Shown: positions 49,386 through 58,776 of the stretch, piece after piece | Position numbering within the stretch: the stretch's first letter is position 1 | Layout: each line of letters begins with the position of its first letter | Notes under the pieces: generated by a model | Told to the model about the DNA's origin: nothing | The model's database searches: none | What the model saw: only the letters and a program-made list of their open reading frames with translations | Assembly (NCBI GenBank): GCA_963734845.1 | Contig: CAVTIS010000012.1 | Location: 248,001-312,000, forward strand | DNA: 64,000 nt | Reading direction: 5' to 3' | Origin: JAKAVN01 sp963734845 | GTDB taxonomy: Bacteria; Desulfobacterota; Binatia; Binatales; Binataceae | Made by a program: the position numbers and the translations under genes

Positions 49386-50297
49386 CTAGCGTTCGGCGGT
49401 TATGCCGTCGAGCGGTGCATTCGCCGCCGCCAGGACCTCGTCGAAGCGCGAATAGTCGATTGAAAAGCTGCCGTCGGGCAATTCCTGCAAAACGTCTGCG
49501 AAGCGCATGCCCCAGGCGATTTCGTCCGCGGTCCACACATAGCGCACATGCACGTTTTGCAGAAACGATTCGTCCATCCCGACCAGCGAGGCGACGATCA
49601 TGCTGCGCGAGGCTTTCAGCGACGCGGCCGTCTCGCCGAAGAGCGGGCTCTGCTCGACGATCGGATGAATCACGGTCCAACTGAGCGAAAACAGGGCGTT
49701 GCGGGAGCGCGCAACATGAAGGTCATAGAAACGGCGCATGCTTTCGCCTTCGCGAGTCGTTTCCCAGCGCGACAATACGACGTGGATCTGCGCTTCGACG
49801 ATGCGGTTGGAGCGCTGGTTCACCGCTCGAAACATCAGCGACGGCACTCCGTCACGCGGCGAGATTGCCATTACCCGGCTGAAGCGCACCCGCGCGGTCG
49901 GACGCGAGAAGCGTGCGAACACCAGTCCGGTCACGACCGCGAACGCAACCAGGCCGCCCATCGCCTCGATACTGACCAGCACGTTGGAGCCGAGCGATCG
50001 CGGCGCCATCTGGCCATATCCGATCGTCGCCATCGTCTGCACGCTGAAAAAGAAAGCGTCGGCGAACGAGCGTGGCCGGGCGTTGGCGACGCCGCCATCG
50101 ATCAGGTAGCCGATCGCGAACAGGCAATTGAGCAATCCGAACGCGGCGACGATTATGGCCAGCAGCGCCGGCCATGAAACCGTGGTCAGGTAAAAGTAGA
50201 AGTCGCTGAGCGGGGGACGCGGCGCTCCCGACGTCACCCGGCCGATCAGGTCTCGGTCTTTGACGTCGAGGTCATGGTTGGTGGAATCCGTGCTCAT
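49386..50297 (-). CDS. Inward-rectifier potassium channel (KirBac type)
   Basis: The 303-residue protein has two membrane segments around a pore loop with the selectivity filter TIGYG at 91-95. A large cytoplasmic beta-rich domain follows (VPSLMFRAVNQRSNRIVEAQIHV, LSWTVIHPIVEQSPLFG), the hallmark of prokaryotic Kir channels. An amphipathic slide helix precedes the first segment (about 28-40). Confidence 0.92.
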   Translation of the reverse strand: MSTDSTNHDLDVKDRDLIGRVTSGAPRPPLSDFYFYLTTVSWPALLAIIVAAFGLLNCLFAIGYLIDGGVANARPRSFADAFFFSVQTMATIGYGQMAPRSLGSNVLVSIEAMGGLVAFAVVTGLVFARFSRPTARVRFSRVMAISPRDGVPSLMFRAVNQRSNRIVEAQIHVVLSRWETTREGESMRRFYDLHVARSRNALFSLSWTVIHPIVEQSPLFGETAASLKASRSMIVASLVGMDESFLQNVHVRYVWTADEIAWGMRFADVLQELPDGSFSIDYSRFDEVLAAANAPLDGITAER

Positions 50298-50327
50298 TGA
50301 ATATTCCGCGCCCGGCGCACGCGGTCA

Positions 50328-51464
50328 TTAAACTTGCTCGACCACCGTCGCGATGCCCTGGCCGATCCCGATGCACATCGTCACGAGTCCCAACGGCGCG
50401 CCGCGCCGGCGCATCTCGTGCGTCAGCGTCACCATCAGCCGCGCTCCCGAGCATCCCAGCGGATGCCCCAGCGCGACCGCGCCCCCGTTGACGTTGAGCC
50501 GGTTCTCATCGATCGCGAGATCGGTGTTGCAGGCCAGCACCTGCGCCGCGAACGCCTCGTTGATTTCGACCAGGTCGATGTCGTCCATTTTGAGCGCAGC
50601 CCGGCCGAGCACCTTGTGCGTCGCCGGTACCGGGCCCCATCCCATGATCTCCGGCCGCACGCCCGCAACCGCCGTGGCGCGAATGCTCGCCATCGGCTTG
50701 AGCCCCAGCGCGCGCGCCCGCTCAGCGCTCATCAGCAGCACGGCGGCCGCGCCGTCGCATACTTGCGAGGAGTTTCCTGCCGTGACCTGGCCGCCGTCGG
50801 GTTTGAATGAAGGCTTCAGCGCCGCGAGCCGCTCCATGCTGGTATCCGGGCGCGGCCCCTGGTCGACGTCAACCATTCCGCTCGCCAGTCGCACGGGCAC
50901 GATCTCTTCCTTGAAGCGCTCGCGTGCCGCGATCGCGCGCTGATGAGACCGCAGCGAGAACGCGTCGGACTGCTCGCGCGTGATTTTATAGGTCGCGGCC
51001 AGCCGCTCCGCCGTCAGACCCATCACGAACATATCCTGCGGAAAGAGGTCGAGCAGCTTGGGGTTGGGCAGCAGCCCGGAGCCCATTGGCACATGGCTCA
51101 TCTGCTCGACGCCGCCCGCAATCACGACCTCGCCCGCGCCGGCCATGATTTCATAGGCCGCGAAATTGACCGCCTGCAGGCCCGATCCGCACTGGCGATC
51201 GACCGTGGTGCCCGCGACCTCGACTGGGAGTCCCGCGAGCAGCGCTATCATACGGCCGATATTCAGCCCCTGCTCGCCCGACTGGTTGGCGCATCCCCAG
51301 ACAACGTCCTCGATTTCGGCTGGGTCGAGTTTGCGATTGCGCTCGAGCAGGCGGCGCACGCACATCACGGCGAGATCGTCGGCGCGGACGTCCTTAAAAT
51401 AGCCGTCCTTGTTGGAGCGACCGATTGGCGTGCGAACTCCGTCAACGATTACCACTTCGCGCAT
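50328..51464 (-). CDS. Acetyl-CoA acyltransferase (thiolase)
   Basis: The 378-residue thiolase has VDGVRTPIGRSNKDGYFKDV, the nucleophile Cys in VDRQCGSGLQAV, NVNGGAVALGHPLGCSGARL and a C-terminal CIGIGQGIATV. It is shorter than PcaF and lacks that enzyme's specific blocks, so it probably serves fatty-acid or ring-derived acyl-CoA breakdown. I start at the ATG at 51464, 8 bases after GGAGG. Confidence 0.92.
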   Translation of the reverse strand: MREVVIVDGVRTPIGRSNKDGYFKDVRADDLAVMCVRRLLERNRKLDPAEIEDVVWGCANQSGEQGLNIGRMIALLAGLPVEVAGTTVDRQCGSGLQAVNFAAYEIMAGAGEVVIAGGVEQMSHVPMGSGLLPNPKLLDLFPQDMFVMGLTAERLAATYKITREQSDAFSLRSHQRAIAARERFKEEIVPVRLASGMVDVDQGPRPDTSMERLAALKPSFKPDGGQVTAGNSSQVCDGAAAVLLMSAERARALGLKPMASIRATAVAGVRPEIMGWGPVPATHKVLGRAALKMDDIDLVEINEAFAAQVLACNTDLAIDENRLNVNGGAVALGHPLGCSGARLMVTLTHEMRRRGAPLGLVTMCIGIGQGIATVVEQV

Positions 51465-51619
51465 GGCTTGTGCCTCCGGGCTTGAAATCGGACATAGTTG
51501 ACATCGGGCCGAGTGACGGTCCATGAGTCTAACATGCGCCGCGCCGCGCCCGGCAAAGGTCGCGCAAGCGCGTCCCGGGCTGCGTCGCCAGCGCCGACAG
51601 CGGGCGAGAAGAGGTAATC

Positions 51620-52816
51620 ATGGCCGCAAGCGAGCGAAGCTCCAGTGCGATTTCGGCCAGCCGCCAGTACGCGCCTTACGTCGAGGCGGACTGGGGTTTC
51701 AAAAATACGTGGTACCCGGCGCTCTTCAGCCACGAGCTGGGAGAGAATGGCGTCAAGGGCGTCACGATGGCCGGCCACGACATCGCGCTTCGGCGCTCGC
51801 GCGGCAAGGTTTACGCTCTGCGCGATCGTTGCGCTCATCGCGGAGTCAAAATGTCGCTGCGTCCGATGTGCCTGACCGCCGAGACGCTGAGTTGCTGGTA
51901 TCACGGCTTCACCTACGGCCTCGACGACGGCGTGCTGAAGACGATCGTCGCTTCGCCCGACGACCCGCTGATCGGCAAGGTGCGCATCCGCACCTACCCG
52001 GTGGTGGAACGCGCGGGAATAATCTTCGTCTTCGTCGGCGACGAGGATTTCGCGCCGCTGCCCGCGCTGGAAGCCGACATGCCGATTCGGATAACCGACG
52101 ACGCCAACGCTGTCGCCCATATTCTCGATGATGATGTTTACGTTCGCGGCATCCATCGCACGGGCAATTCCAACTGGCGCCTCGCGGTCGAGAACGGCTT
52201 TGACCCTGGCCATCTGTTGATTCACTGGGACAATCAGATCGTCGCGGCGACCGATCGCAAGCTCGGCCTCGGCGTCGAGCCGATCGGCGAGGGCGCGATC
52301 AAGATCATCGACGAGCCCGACGGTCCCAAGGGAATCATGAACATGTACAATACCCGCGCGTACAAGTTCATCATGGAGAACAAGGCCGTGAACATGCGCG
52401 CGCGCGGCAAGAACTCCTACTACGCGCGCACCTCGATGGTCCTGCCGGGGATCCTGCTGGTCGAGCATTGGCCGGTTCCGGGATGGGCGCAGTACGAATG
52501 GTACGTGCCGACCGACGACAAGCATCACGAGTACTGGGAAATCTTGGTCGGCCGCTGCCGCAACGAGGAGGAGCGGCGCGAAGCGGACTATCTGTACGAT
52601 AATTTTTTCGAGCCGCTGGCGCTCCGCGATTTTAACGACAACGACCTGTTCGCGCGTGAGGCGATGCAGAACTTTTACGAGCAGGACGATGGATGGAACC
52701 GCGAGTCGCTGTGCGCCTTCGACGCGGCCACTATCACCTGGCGCAAGGTCGCGGCGCGCTTCAACCGCGGCATCCAGGAGCCGCCCGCGCACGGTGCGCC
52801 GCACAGCGAAGGATAA
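51620..52816 (+). CDS. Rieske non-heme iron oxygenase, alpha subunit
   Basis: The 398-residue protein has a Rieske [2Fe-2S] site, C71-A-H73 and C92-x2-H95 (CAHRGV ... CWYHGF), in the N-terminal third. The C-terminal catalytic domain begins the mononuclear-iron region near NWRLAVENGFDPGHLLIH, where Asn, Asp and His lie as in ring-hydroxylating and demethylating oxygenases. It would oxygenate an aromatic or other hydrophobic substrate using electrons from the reductase encoded just downstream. Confidence 0.9.
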   Translation: MAASERSSSAISASRQYAPYVEADWGFKNTWYPALFSHELGENGVKGVTMAGHDIALRRSRGKVYALRDRCAHRGVKMSLRPMCLTAETLSCWYHGFTYGLDDGVLKTIVASPDDPLIGKVRIRTYPVVERAGIIFVFVGDEDFAPLPALEADMPIRITDDANAVAHILDDDVYVRGIHRTGNSNWRLAVENGFDPGHLLIHWDNQIVAATDRKLGLGVEPIGEGAIKIIDEPDGPKGIMNMYNTRAYKFIMENKAVNMRARGKNSYYARTSMVLPGILLVEHWPVPGWAQYEWYVPTDDKHHEYWEILVGRCRNEEERREADYLYDNFFEPLALRDFNDNDLFAREAMQNFYEQDDGWNRESLCAFDAATITWRKVAARFNRGIQEPPAHGAPHSEG

Positions 52817-52835
52817 CTCCGAAGCACTCGCATCG

Positions 52836-53894
52836 ATGCCCGCCGAAGCCAGTTCCACGCCGCCGTCCGCCGTCGCGAATGCTCATCGCGTGACCCTGCG
52901 TTTCGAGGACGGCGTCGAAAAACAGATCGAAGCTGGCGCCGACGAATTCGTGCTCGACGCGGCACTGCGCCAGGGCGTTCCGCTGGTTTACCAGTGCCGT
53001 TCCGGAAGCTGCTCGACTTGCGTCGGGCAATTGGTGAGCGGGACGCTCGAGATGGCGCGCGACCGCGCCCTCTCGCTTATTGCCTCTGAAATCGCTGAAG
53101 GCAAGCGCCTGCTCTGCAGTTCGCACGCGCTCGCGCCGAGCGTGGTGCGCCTGCATTACCCGAGCGCGCTGATTTATGCTGAGGAGCGCCGCAATTTCGA
53201 AGCGCGCGTGGCCAGCGTCGAATGGCCGGTACCTTCGGTTGCGAAACTTGCGATCGCTCTGGAGCGCCGCGCCGGCATTTCCTTCCATGCCGGCCAGTAC
53301 GTGCGAATCAAGGTGCCCGGCACCGAGGAGTGGCGGTCGTACTCGATGTGCTCGACGCCGCGCGATCTCCCGAAGATGGAGTTCCTGGTGCGGATCATCC
53401 CGGGTGGTTTGATGTCGGAATATCTGCACGGCGCGCGCGAAGGCGAGCGGCTCGAAGTCGAAGGACCACTCGGCGCGTTCATCCTTCATCCGGGCAAGGG
53501 GCTGCACGTTTTCGTGGCCGGCGGCACGGGACTCGCGCCGATCCTCGCGATGATCGACGAAATCCGGCGCGCGAGCGGCCCGAAGCCGAAAATGCTGCTG
53601 AGCTTCGGCTGCGCGAGCGACAAGACGTTCTTTTATCGTGACGAAATCGAGCTGCGGCAGTGGTGGATTCCGCAACTGAGCGTGCGGCTTTCGGCCGACC
53701 GCGTCGAGGACCCGGCGTCCGGTATAATCCAGGGCACGCCGGTCGATGCGCTCGGCGCCGATGCGATGGGCGATCCCGACGCGGCCGCCTATCTGTGCGG
53801 TCCGCCGCCGATGATCGAAGGAGCGCGCCGGCGCCTGGCGGAGTTAGGCATGAGGCCCGAGCGAATATATGCCGAGCGCTTTGTCGCAAGTTGA
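52836..53894 (+). CDS. Oxygenase reductase with ferredoxin and FAD/NAD domains
   Basis: The 352-residue protein starts with a plant-type [2Fe-2S] ferredoxin domain (C54, C59, C62, C94; CRSGSCSTC). The flavin domain follows with RSYSMCSTP, then the NAD domain with VAGGTGLAPILAMI and CGPPPMIEGARRRL. This order (ferredoxin first) is that of class IB oxygenase reductases. I place the start at the ATG at 52836, 20 bases after the oxygenase stop. It passes electrons from NADH to the Rieske oxygenase. Confidence 0.9.
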   Translation: MPAEASSTPPSAVANAHRVTLRFEDGVEKQIEAGADEFVLDAALRQGVPLVYQCRSGSCSTCVGQLVSGTLEMARDRALSLIASEIAEGKRLLCSSHALAPSVVRLHYPSALIYAEERRNFEARVASVEWPVPSVAKLAIALERRAGISFHAGQYVRIKVPGTEEWRSYSMCSTPRDLPKMEFLVRIIPGGLMSEYLHGAREGERLEVEGPLGAFILHPGKGLHVFVAGGTGLAPILAMIDEIRRASGPKPKMLLSFGCASDKTFFYRDEIELRQWWIPQLSVRLSADRVEDPASGIIQGTPVDALGADAMGDPDAAAYLCGPPPMIEGARRRLAELGMRPERIYAERFVAS

Positions 53895-53955
53895 ACGGCG
53901 CGCATAATCGTCCAAGGCGCGTTCTTCGCGCCAACCTCTCGGCGAGAAGACGCTG

Positions 53956-55416
53956 ATGGCCAGCACGCACGCAGTCGTAATCGGCGGAAGCTTCTCGGGC
54001 CTGTTCGCCGGACGCGTGCTGAGCGACTTCTTCGATCGCGTCACCGTGCTCGACCGCGACACTTTTCCCGAAGGCGTCGAGGACCGGGCAGGCGTCCCGC
54101 AGGCCCGCCACGTGCACGGCTTGCTCGTGCGCGGGCTTTGGGAGTACGAGCGCGCGTTTCCGGGCTTCGAGCGCCTGGCGGTCGACAAGGGCGCGACGTT
54201 TCACGACCATACCTGGGATTTCGTCGTGCTGCGGCCGCAGGGATGGCAGCCGCGGTACCGATCCGATCTTAAATTTCTGAGCGCGAGCCGCGAGCTAATC
54301 GAATCGTGTGTGCGTGATCTCTTTCGCAAGCTGCCCAAGGTCGAACTGCGCGAGCGCGTCGCGGTGACCGGGCTCAAGGTCTCGCGCGCGGCCGGTCATC
54401 CGCGATGCGTCGGCGTGACGGTGCCGGCTGGCGAGGGTAGTGATTCGGGAGTAATCGAGGCCGACCTGATCGTCGACGCGAGCGGCGCGGTCTCGCGCGC
54501 CCCGGCGTGGCTCGAGGCGGCCGGACTCAAACCGCCGCGCGAGAGTGTGGTCGATCCGCTGGCCGGCTATTCCTCGCGATGGTTCAAGGGGCCGCGGCCC
54601 GAGCAGTGGCCCGAGGGATGGTGGTGGTGGGCGGGCGCCTACATCCGGCGGCGCCCTGACGATCTGACCGAGGCCAACTTTCAGCTCAAGGAGCACAATC
54701 GTTGGCATCTCACGCTCTCGGGCTTCAATCGCCGTTATCCGCCGACGCGCGAGGCGGAGTTCATGGACGCGCTCAAGCGGATGCGCTCGCCGATCATCGA
54801 CGAGATGACGCGGCTGATGGAGCCGATCTCACCCGTGTACGCCAATCGCGCGATGCGCAATCACTGGCGGCACTATGAGCGATGGAACGAGCGGCTGGAT
54901 GGCTTCATCGCGATCGGCGACGCGTTTTGCCACTACAATCCGGTCTACGCGCAGGGGATGACGGCGCTGGCGCTCTCGGCCACGATGCTGCGCGCGTGCT
55001 TGGAGAAATACGCTCCCGCGGCGCCAGAGTTCACGCGCGAGTTTTTTGCCGCCGAAGCGCGGATCCAGCACGACCCGTGGAAATTGTCGGCCGGCGTGGA
55101 CCTGCGCTTTCCGTTCACGCTCGGCGAGCGGCCGTTCGCGATGAAGCTGTTCAATCTTTATCTCGATGGCGTCGGATTGGCGGCCAAGGACCCGGGCGTG
55201 CGGAAATGTCTGGTCGAAGTCGCACAGCTTATCCGACCGCTCTCTGATCTTTTCGCGCCGGCTATCGCCGGGCGCGTCGGTATAGCGGCTGCGGCCAACG
55301 CAGCACGCGCGCTGGCCGCGTTCGTCGGGCGTCCCGAACCGACGGCGATTTCGCCGATGCCGCCGATGGTTTCGCCGGCGGCCGACGCGCAGACCAGCCA
55401 GGCCGCGGTCGCGTAG
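53956..55416 (+). CDS. FAD-dependent oxidoreductase, hydroxylase/reductase type
   Basis: The 486-residue protein opens with the dinucleotide site AVVIGGSFSGLFAGRVLSDF and VTVLDRD. A middle ADLIVDASGAVSRAPAWLEAAGL and a C-terminal FIAIGDAFCHYNPVYAQGMTALALSA follow, which is the second FAD motif of p-hydroxybenzoate-hydroxylase-like and geranylgeranyl-reductase-like enzymes. It follows the Rieske pair on the same strand by 61 bases, so a role in the same oxidation pathway is plausible. Confidence 0.85.
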   Translation: MASTHAVVIGGSFSGLFAGRVLSDFFDRVTVLDRDTFPEGVEDRAGVPQARHVHGLLVRGLWEYERAFPGFERLAVDKGATFHDHTWDFVVLRPQGWQPRYRSDLKFLSASRELIESCVRDLFRKLPKVELRERVAVTGLKVSRAAGHPRCVGVTVPAGEGSDSGVIEADLIVDASGAVSRAPAWLEAAGLKPPRESVVDPLAGYSSRWFKGPRPEQWPEGWWWWAGAYIRRRPDDLTEANFQLKEHNRWHLTLSGFNRRYPPTREAEFMDALKRMRSPIIDEMTRLMEPISPVYANRAMRNHWRHYERWNERLDGFIAIGDAFCHYNPVYAQGMTALALSATMLRACLEKYAPAAPEFTREFFAAEARIQHDPWKLSAGVDLRFPFTLGERPFAMKLFNLYLDGVGLAAKDPGVRKCLVEVAQLIRPLSDLFAPAIAGRVGIAAAANAARALAAFVGRPEPTAISPMPPMVSPAADAQTSQAAVA

Positions 55417-55449
55417 CAAGCCGCGGTCGCATAGAAATAAAGCTACGTT

Positions 55450-56661
55450 TCAGATGATGCCGGCGCAGCGCAACGCGGCTATTTTCTCCGTGTCGTAGCC
55501 CGCGATGTCACGCAGCAGGCGTTCCGTATGTTCACCGAGCGCGGGGGCGCGGGTGTTGGGCGCGTCGGACGGTTCCGCGGCCTTACCCGCGGTTTTGAGC
55601 GGCGAGCCGGGTACGATAAGCCCGTCAAAGCTGGGATGCTCTGCGTGCAGGATCATCTGGCGCGCTTCGAGATGCGGATTGCTGGCGACCTCGGCGACGT
55701 TGGCGATGGGGGCGCATGGCACGCCGGCGTCGCCCAGTAGCTTGAGCCAATGGTCGCGCGGGCAGGCGGCGAAATGGCGGTTCAGAATCGGCTCGAGCTC
55801 CGTGTGATTCGCGGTGCGTTCGGCGTTGAGCTTGAAGCGAACATCGCTTTTCAGCTCCGGCGCTCCGATCGCGTCGCAAAAGCGCACCCATAGCGATTCA
55901 TTGCCGGCGCCTGCGACGAAATATCCGTCCGCCGCGCGAAACTGTTGAAAGGGCGTGATCGATGGATGACGCGAGCCCAGCGGTCCCGGCACCTTGCCGG
56001 TCGCCGAATAGCGCGCGAGCGCATCCTCGAGCAGCGCGACCTGGCAATCGAGCATCGCAACATCCAGATGGCGTCCCACGCCCGTGCGCTCGCGCAATCG
56101 CAGCGCCGAGAGGATCGCGATCACGCCATAAAGCGCCGCCGCGAGATCGCCGATCGACACGCCGCATCGCGTTGGGTCGCCACCCGCTGGTCCGGTGATA
56201 CTCATCGTGCCGCCGAGTGCCTGCGCCACGATATCGTAGGCCGGCGCGGAAGTCATTGGGCCGCTCTGCCCGAAGCCTGAAATCGAACACAGGATGACGC
56301 GCGGGTTGGCCGCGGCGAGTTCCGCGTATCCCAGTCCGAAACGCTCCATCGTGCCCGGCGAAAAATTTTCCAGCACCACGTCGCAGTGCCGCACGAGGTC
56401 GAGCGCGACCGCCACGCCCGCGGGCTGGCGCAGATCGACCGTCGCGCTCAGCTTGCCGCGGTTGACGCTGTAGAAGTAGCCCGAGTCGTTGGAGTTGGGA
56501 ATGCGCGGAGCGAAACCACGCGAGTCATCGCCGCGTCCCGGCAGTTCTACCTTGATGACCTCGGCGCCGAGGTCGGCCAGATTCATCGCGCAAAACGGTC
56601 CCGCCAGCACTCGGCTCAAATCGAGCACGCGGATACCGGCAAGCGGTTTCTCATCGATCAT
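55450..56661 (-). CDS. Class III CoA-transferase (CaiB/BaiF)
   Basis: The 403-residue protein has the family's LAGIRVLDLSRVLAGPFCAMNLADLGAEVIKVE, NRGKLSATVDL, SISGFGQSGPM and a catalytic-Asp region in LDVAMLDCQVALLEDALARY. It moves CoA between acyl donors and carboxylic acids, such as formate, carnitine or aromatic acids. It converges on the FAD oxidoreductase gene. Confidence 0.92.
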   Translation of the reverse strand: MIDEKPLAGIRVLDLSRVLAGPFCAMNLADLGAEVIKVELPGRGDDSRGFAPRIPNSNDSGYFYSVNRGKLSATVDLRQPAGVAVALDLVRHCDVVLENFSPGTMERFGLGYAELAAANPRVILCSISGFGQSGPMTSAPAYDIVAQALGGTMSITGPAGGDPTRCGVSIGDLAAALYGVIAILSALRLRERTGVGRHLDVAMLDCQVALLEDALARYSATGKVPGPLGSRHPSITPFQQFRAADGYFVAGAGNESLWVRFCDAIGAPELKSDVRFKLNAERTANHTELEPILNRHFAACPRDHWLKLLGDAGVPCAPIANVAEVASNPHLEARQMILHAEHPSFDGLIVPGSPLKTAGKAAEPSDAPNTRAPALGEHTERLLRDIAGYDTEKIAALRCAGII

Positions 56662-56691
56662 TAATGCTTCCTTGCATGAATTCTTTTTCCT

Positions 56692-57879
56692 TCAGCGCCG
56701 CCGCGGACGCGCCTGTTGCTGCTGCTGCGCGCGCATTGCCTCGGCCGGCGTCATGATGAGACGCGGCTCATCTCGCTCGCGCTCCTGCTCCTCGGCGAAG
56801 ACCGCTCCGAGTTGCGCGCGAATCAGCGCCTGGAAGAACGGAATGCGGCTCGCGTCGGCACCGTCGCGCAGACGCGCCGCGGCGGCCGCGGCCCATCCCG
56901 CCGCCTCGCGCCGGCCGCTACGCGCCATATAGTAGGCGATATCCTCCAGCCGCCGCCGCACCGCAGCCGCGCGTTCGCCGCCGAGCAACTCGCCGGCCGC
57001 GCGCTCGACGACGACGTTGATACGCCCTTCCTGCTGCACAGGGTTTAGTACCAGCACGCTTTCCTGGATCGATTTGATCTCGTCGACGTAGGCTTTGATC
57101 GCGGTCGCCGGAAATTTCCAGGCGGCGATCTCCGGTTCCTTGAGCAGGTCCGGAGCCGGCTCGTGTTCGAGCGCGGCGGCCATCTCGGCATAGATCGGAT
57201 GCACGATTTCCGTTGGCGGCGGCGTGCCGACGATTTCCGTGCGCAGGGTCAGAAAATTTCCGACCTGCGATCGCTTGTCGGCCGGCGTGCGGCGAAACGC
57301 CTCGCACAGGATGTAATCGGCGAGACCCGCGTCGCCTTCGACCATCGTGACGCCGGCGCGCCGCTCCATCTCGGCGCGCTCGGTGCGCACCTCGCGGCGC
57401 GAAAGTTCGGCCAGCGCGATATTCATGAGGCCCTCGCTGTCCGCGAGCAGCCCCCAAAGGCGCGCGATCCCGCCGCCCCGGCGCTCCTTCAGGAGCCATA
57501 CGATGCGCGCGCCGTCGGCGTCGACCGGCGAGAACAACGCGCTCAGCCCCGGCGCACCCGGCGGCGGAGCCGCCGGGTGCGCCGGGGCTGCCGCTGCTGA
57601 GGCCGCAGCCGGCGCGATTCCGCGCTGGCGCAGCCGGAAGAGCGCGCGGCGGACTTCGCGGCGCAGCGCGCCGCTCGCCCCCGCTTCCATTGCGGCGAGC
57701 ATCGCCGCCGCCTCCACGCTCGCGATCGCACCGAGCGCGCGCGCGATCGCGCTCGGGCTCACGCCGGGCGCGGCGCGCAACTCGCCGAGGCGCGCGAGCG
57801 CCTCGGCGGGCGGCGCGGCCGGGTCGAACCCGGCCGCGCGCAGCTTTTCATCCTCATGTTCGATGTCGATGCGAGTCAT
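56692..57879 (-). CDS. Hypothetical Ala/Arg-rich protein
   Basis: The 395-residue protein is largely helical and Ala/Arg-rich. A Pro/Ala linker at about 93-113 separates an N-terminal HEAT-like helical part (residues 30-85, ALGAIASVEAAAMLAAMEAG) from a larger C-terminal part (VWLLKERRGGGIARLWGLLADSEGLMN onward). The linker is encoded by a perfect hairpin at 57544-57590. No domain is recognised. It lies upstream of small-protein and CYTH genes. Confidence 0.6.
   Translation of the reverse strand: MTRIDIEHEDEKLRAAGFDPAAPPAEALARLGELRAAPGVSPSAIARALGAIASVEAAAMLAAMEAGASGALRREVRRALFRLRQRGIAPAAASAAAAPAHPAAPPPGAPGLSALFSPVDADGARIVWLLKERRGGGIARLWGLLADSEGLMNIALAELSRREVRTERAEMERRAGVTMVEGDAGLADYILCEAFRRTPADKRSQVGNFLTLRTEIVGTPPPTEIVHPIYAEMAAALEHEPAPDLLKEPEIAAWKFPATAIKAYVDEIKSIQESVLVLNPVQQEGRINVVVERAAGELLGGERAAAVRRRLEDIAYYMARSGRREAAGWAAAAAARLRDGADASRIPFFQALIRAQLGAVFAEEQERERDEPRLIMTPAEAMRAQQQQQARPRRR
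57544..57590. repeat. Perfect hairpin with 22-bp arms inside a coding region
   Basis: Left arm 57544-57565 and right arm 57569-57590 are exact inverted copies around a 3-base loop, GC-rich throughout. They lie in the Pro/Ala linker of the 395-residue protein. Such a long perfect stem could pause transcription, be a REP-type insertion that stayed in frame, or arise from template switching. Confidence 0.8.
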
Positions 57880-57894
57880 CTATTCCCTGACCAC

Positions 57895-58086
57895 TTAGCC
57901 TACGAGACCGATATGCGTCATGAGTTCGCTGAGCCAGCGCGGCAGCTCGTCTTTCGCAACCGCGTCGGCATAGTCCTCATCGCACAGGCTCAGGGTTACC
58001 TTTTTTCCACTTGCGGGGACAGTCATCGTGCGCGGCTTTGCGGGCTGATCGCAGTCGGGCCGTTGGCAAGGCGTCTGGTCGGCCAT
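57895..58086 (-). CDS. Small Cys-containing hypothetical protein
   Basis: The 63-residue protein has CQRPDC near the N terminus and a third Cys at about 35 (LSLCDEDYADA), followed by a helical C-terminal end. GGAGA precedes the ATG. It lies just downstream of the CYTH gene's start on the other strand. No family is recognised; a zinc-binding fold is possible. Confidence 0.55.
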   Translation of the reverse strand: MADQTPCQRPDCDQPAKPRTMTVPASGKKVTLSLCDEDYADAVAKDELPRWLSELMTHIGLVG

Positions 58087-58194
58087 CGCGTTCTCTCCTA
58101 CTCAGGACATCGTTGGGCGCGACTGATATTGTGGCATGGCGTCAAGCCTTTCAACAGGAAGCAGGCGACAGGAACGGGCGAGAGCACTGCCACA

Positions 58195-58725
58195 ATGCGC
58201 AACCTGGAGGCCAAATTTCGTCTGCGCGATCTCGACGCGGCGCGCGCGGCGGCCCTTGAACTCGGCTATGCGCCACGCGAGAGCTTTAGCCAGCGCGATA
58301 CGTTTTTTGTCGTCGCGCGCGGCAAGCTCAAGTTGCGCGAGCAGCCGCCCGAAGCCTGGCTGATTCACTATGCACGCGATCGGGAGAACGGTTTGATGCT
58401 CAGCCGCTACCAGATAGTGACGGTGGCCGATCCTGAGCACACGCGCCAGATGCTAGCTCGGGCGCTCGGCCTGCTCGCCGAAGTGCGCAAGCATCGCACG
58501 CTGCTCACTCGGCGCAACGTCCGCCTCCATCTCGATCGCGTCGAGACGCTGGGCGGTTTCGGCGAGATCGAGGCGATACTCGGCGATGGAGGCGACGGCG
58601 TCGGCGGGGCAGGCGAGAGCGTCGATTCCGCGCGCACGGCGGTTGACGAATTGCTCGGGGCGCTCGGCGTCGGCGCAAATGAGCTGATCGAAGTGTCGTA
58701 TTTCGAGCTGATGGCACGAGGCTAA
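58195..58725 (+). CDS. CYTH-domain protein (class IV adenylate cyclase-like)
   Basis: The 176-residue protein starts with the strand EAKFRLRD, then FFVVARGKLKLREQ and LHLDRVETLGGFGEIEAIL, the charged beta-barrel strands of CYTH/triphosphate-tunnel enzymes. The Gly-rich loop at 130-143 is an addition. It would bind a triphosphate such as ATP or thiamine triphosphate. I start at the ATG at 58195, since homology begins there. Confidence 0.85.
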   Translation: MRNLEAKFRLRDLDAARAAALELGYAPRESFSQRDTFFVVARGKLKLREQPPEAWLIHYARDRENGLMLSRYQIVTVADPEHTRQMLARALGLLAEVRKHRTLLTRRNVRLHLDRVETLGGFGEIEAILGDGGDGVGGAGESVDSARTAVDELLGALGVGANELIEVSYFELMARG

Positions 58726-58776
58726 AGCGCGCGCGCTATCGAGCTTGCGTCGACCTGGAGCGTTTGCTGGGGGCGG

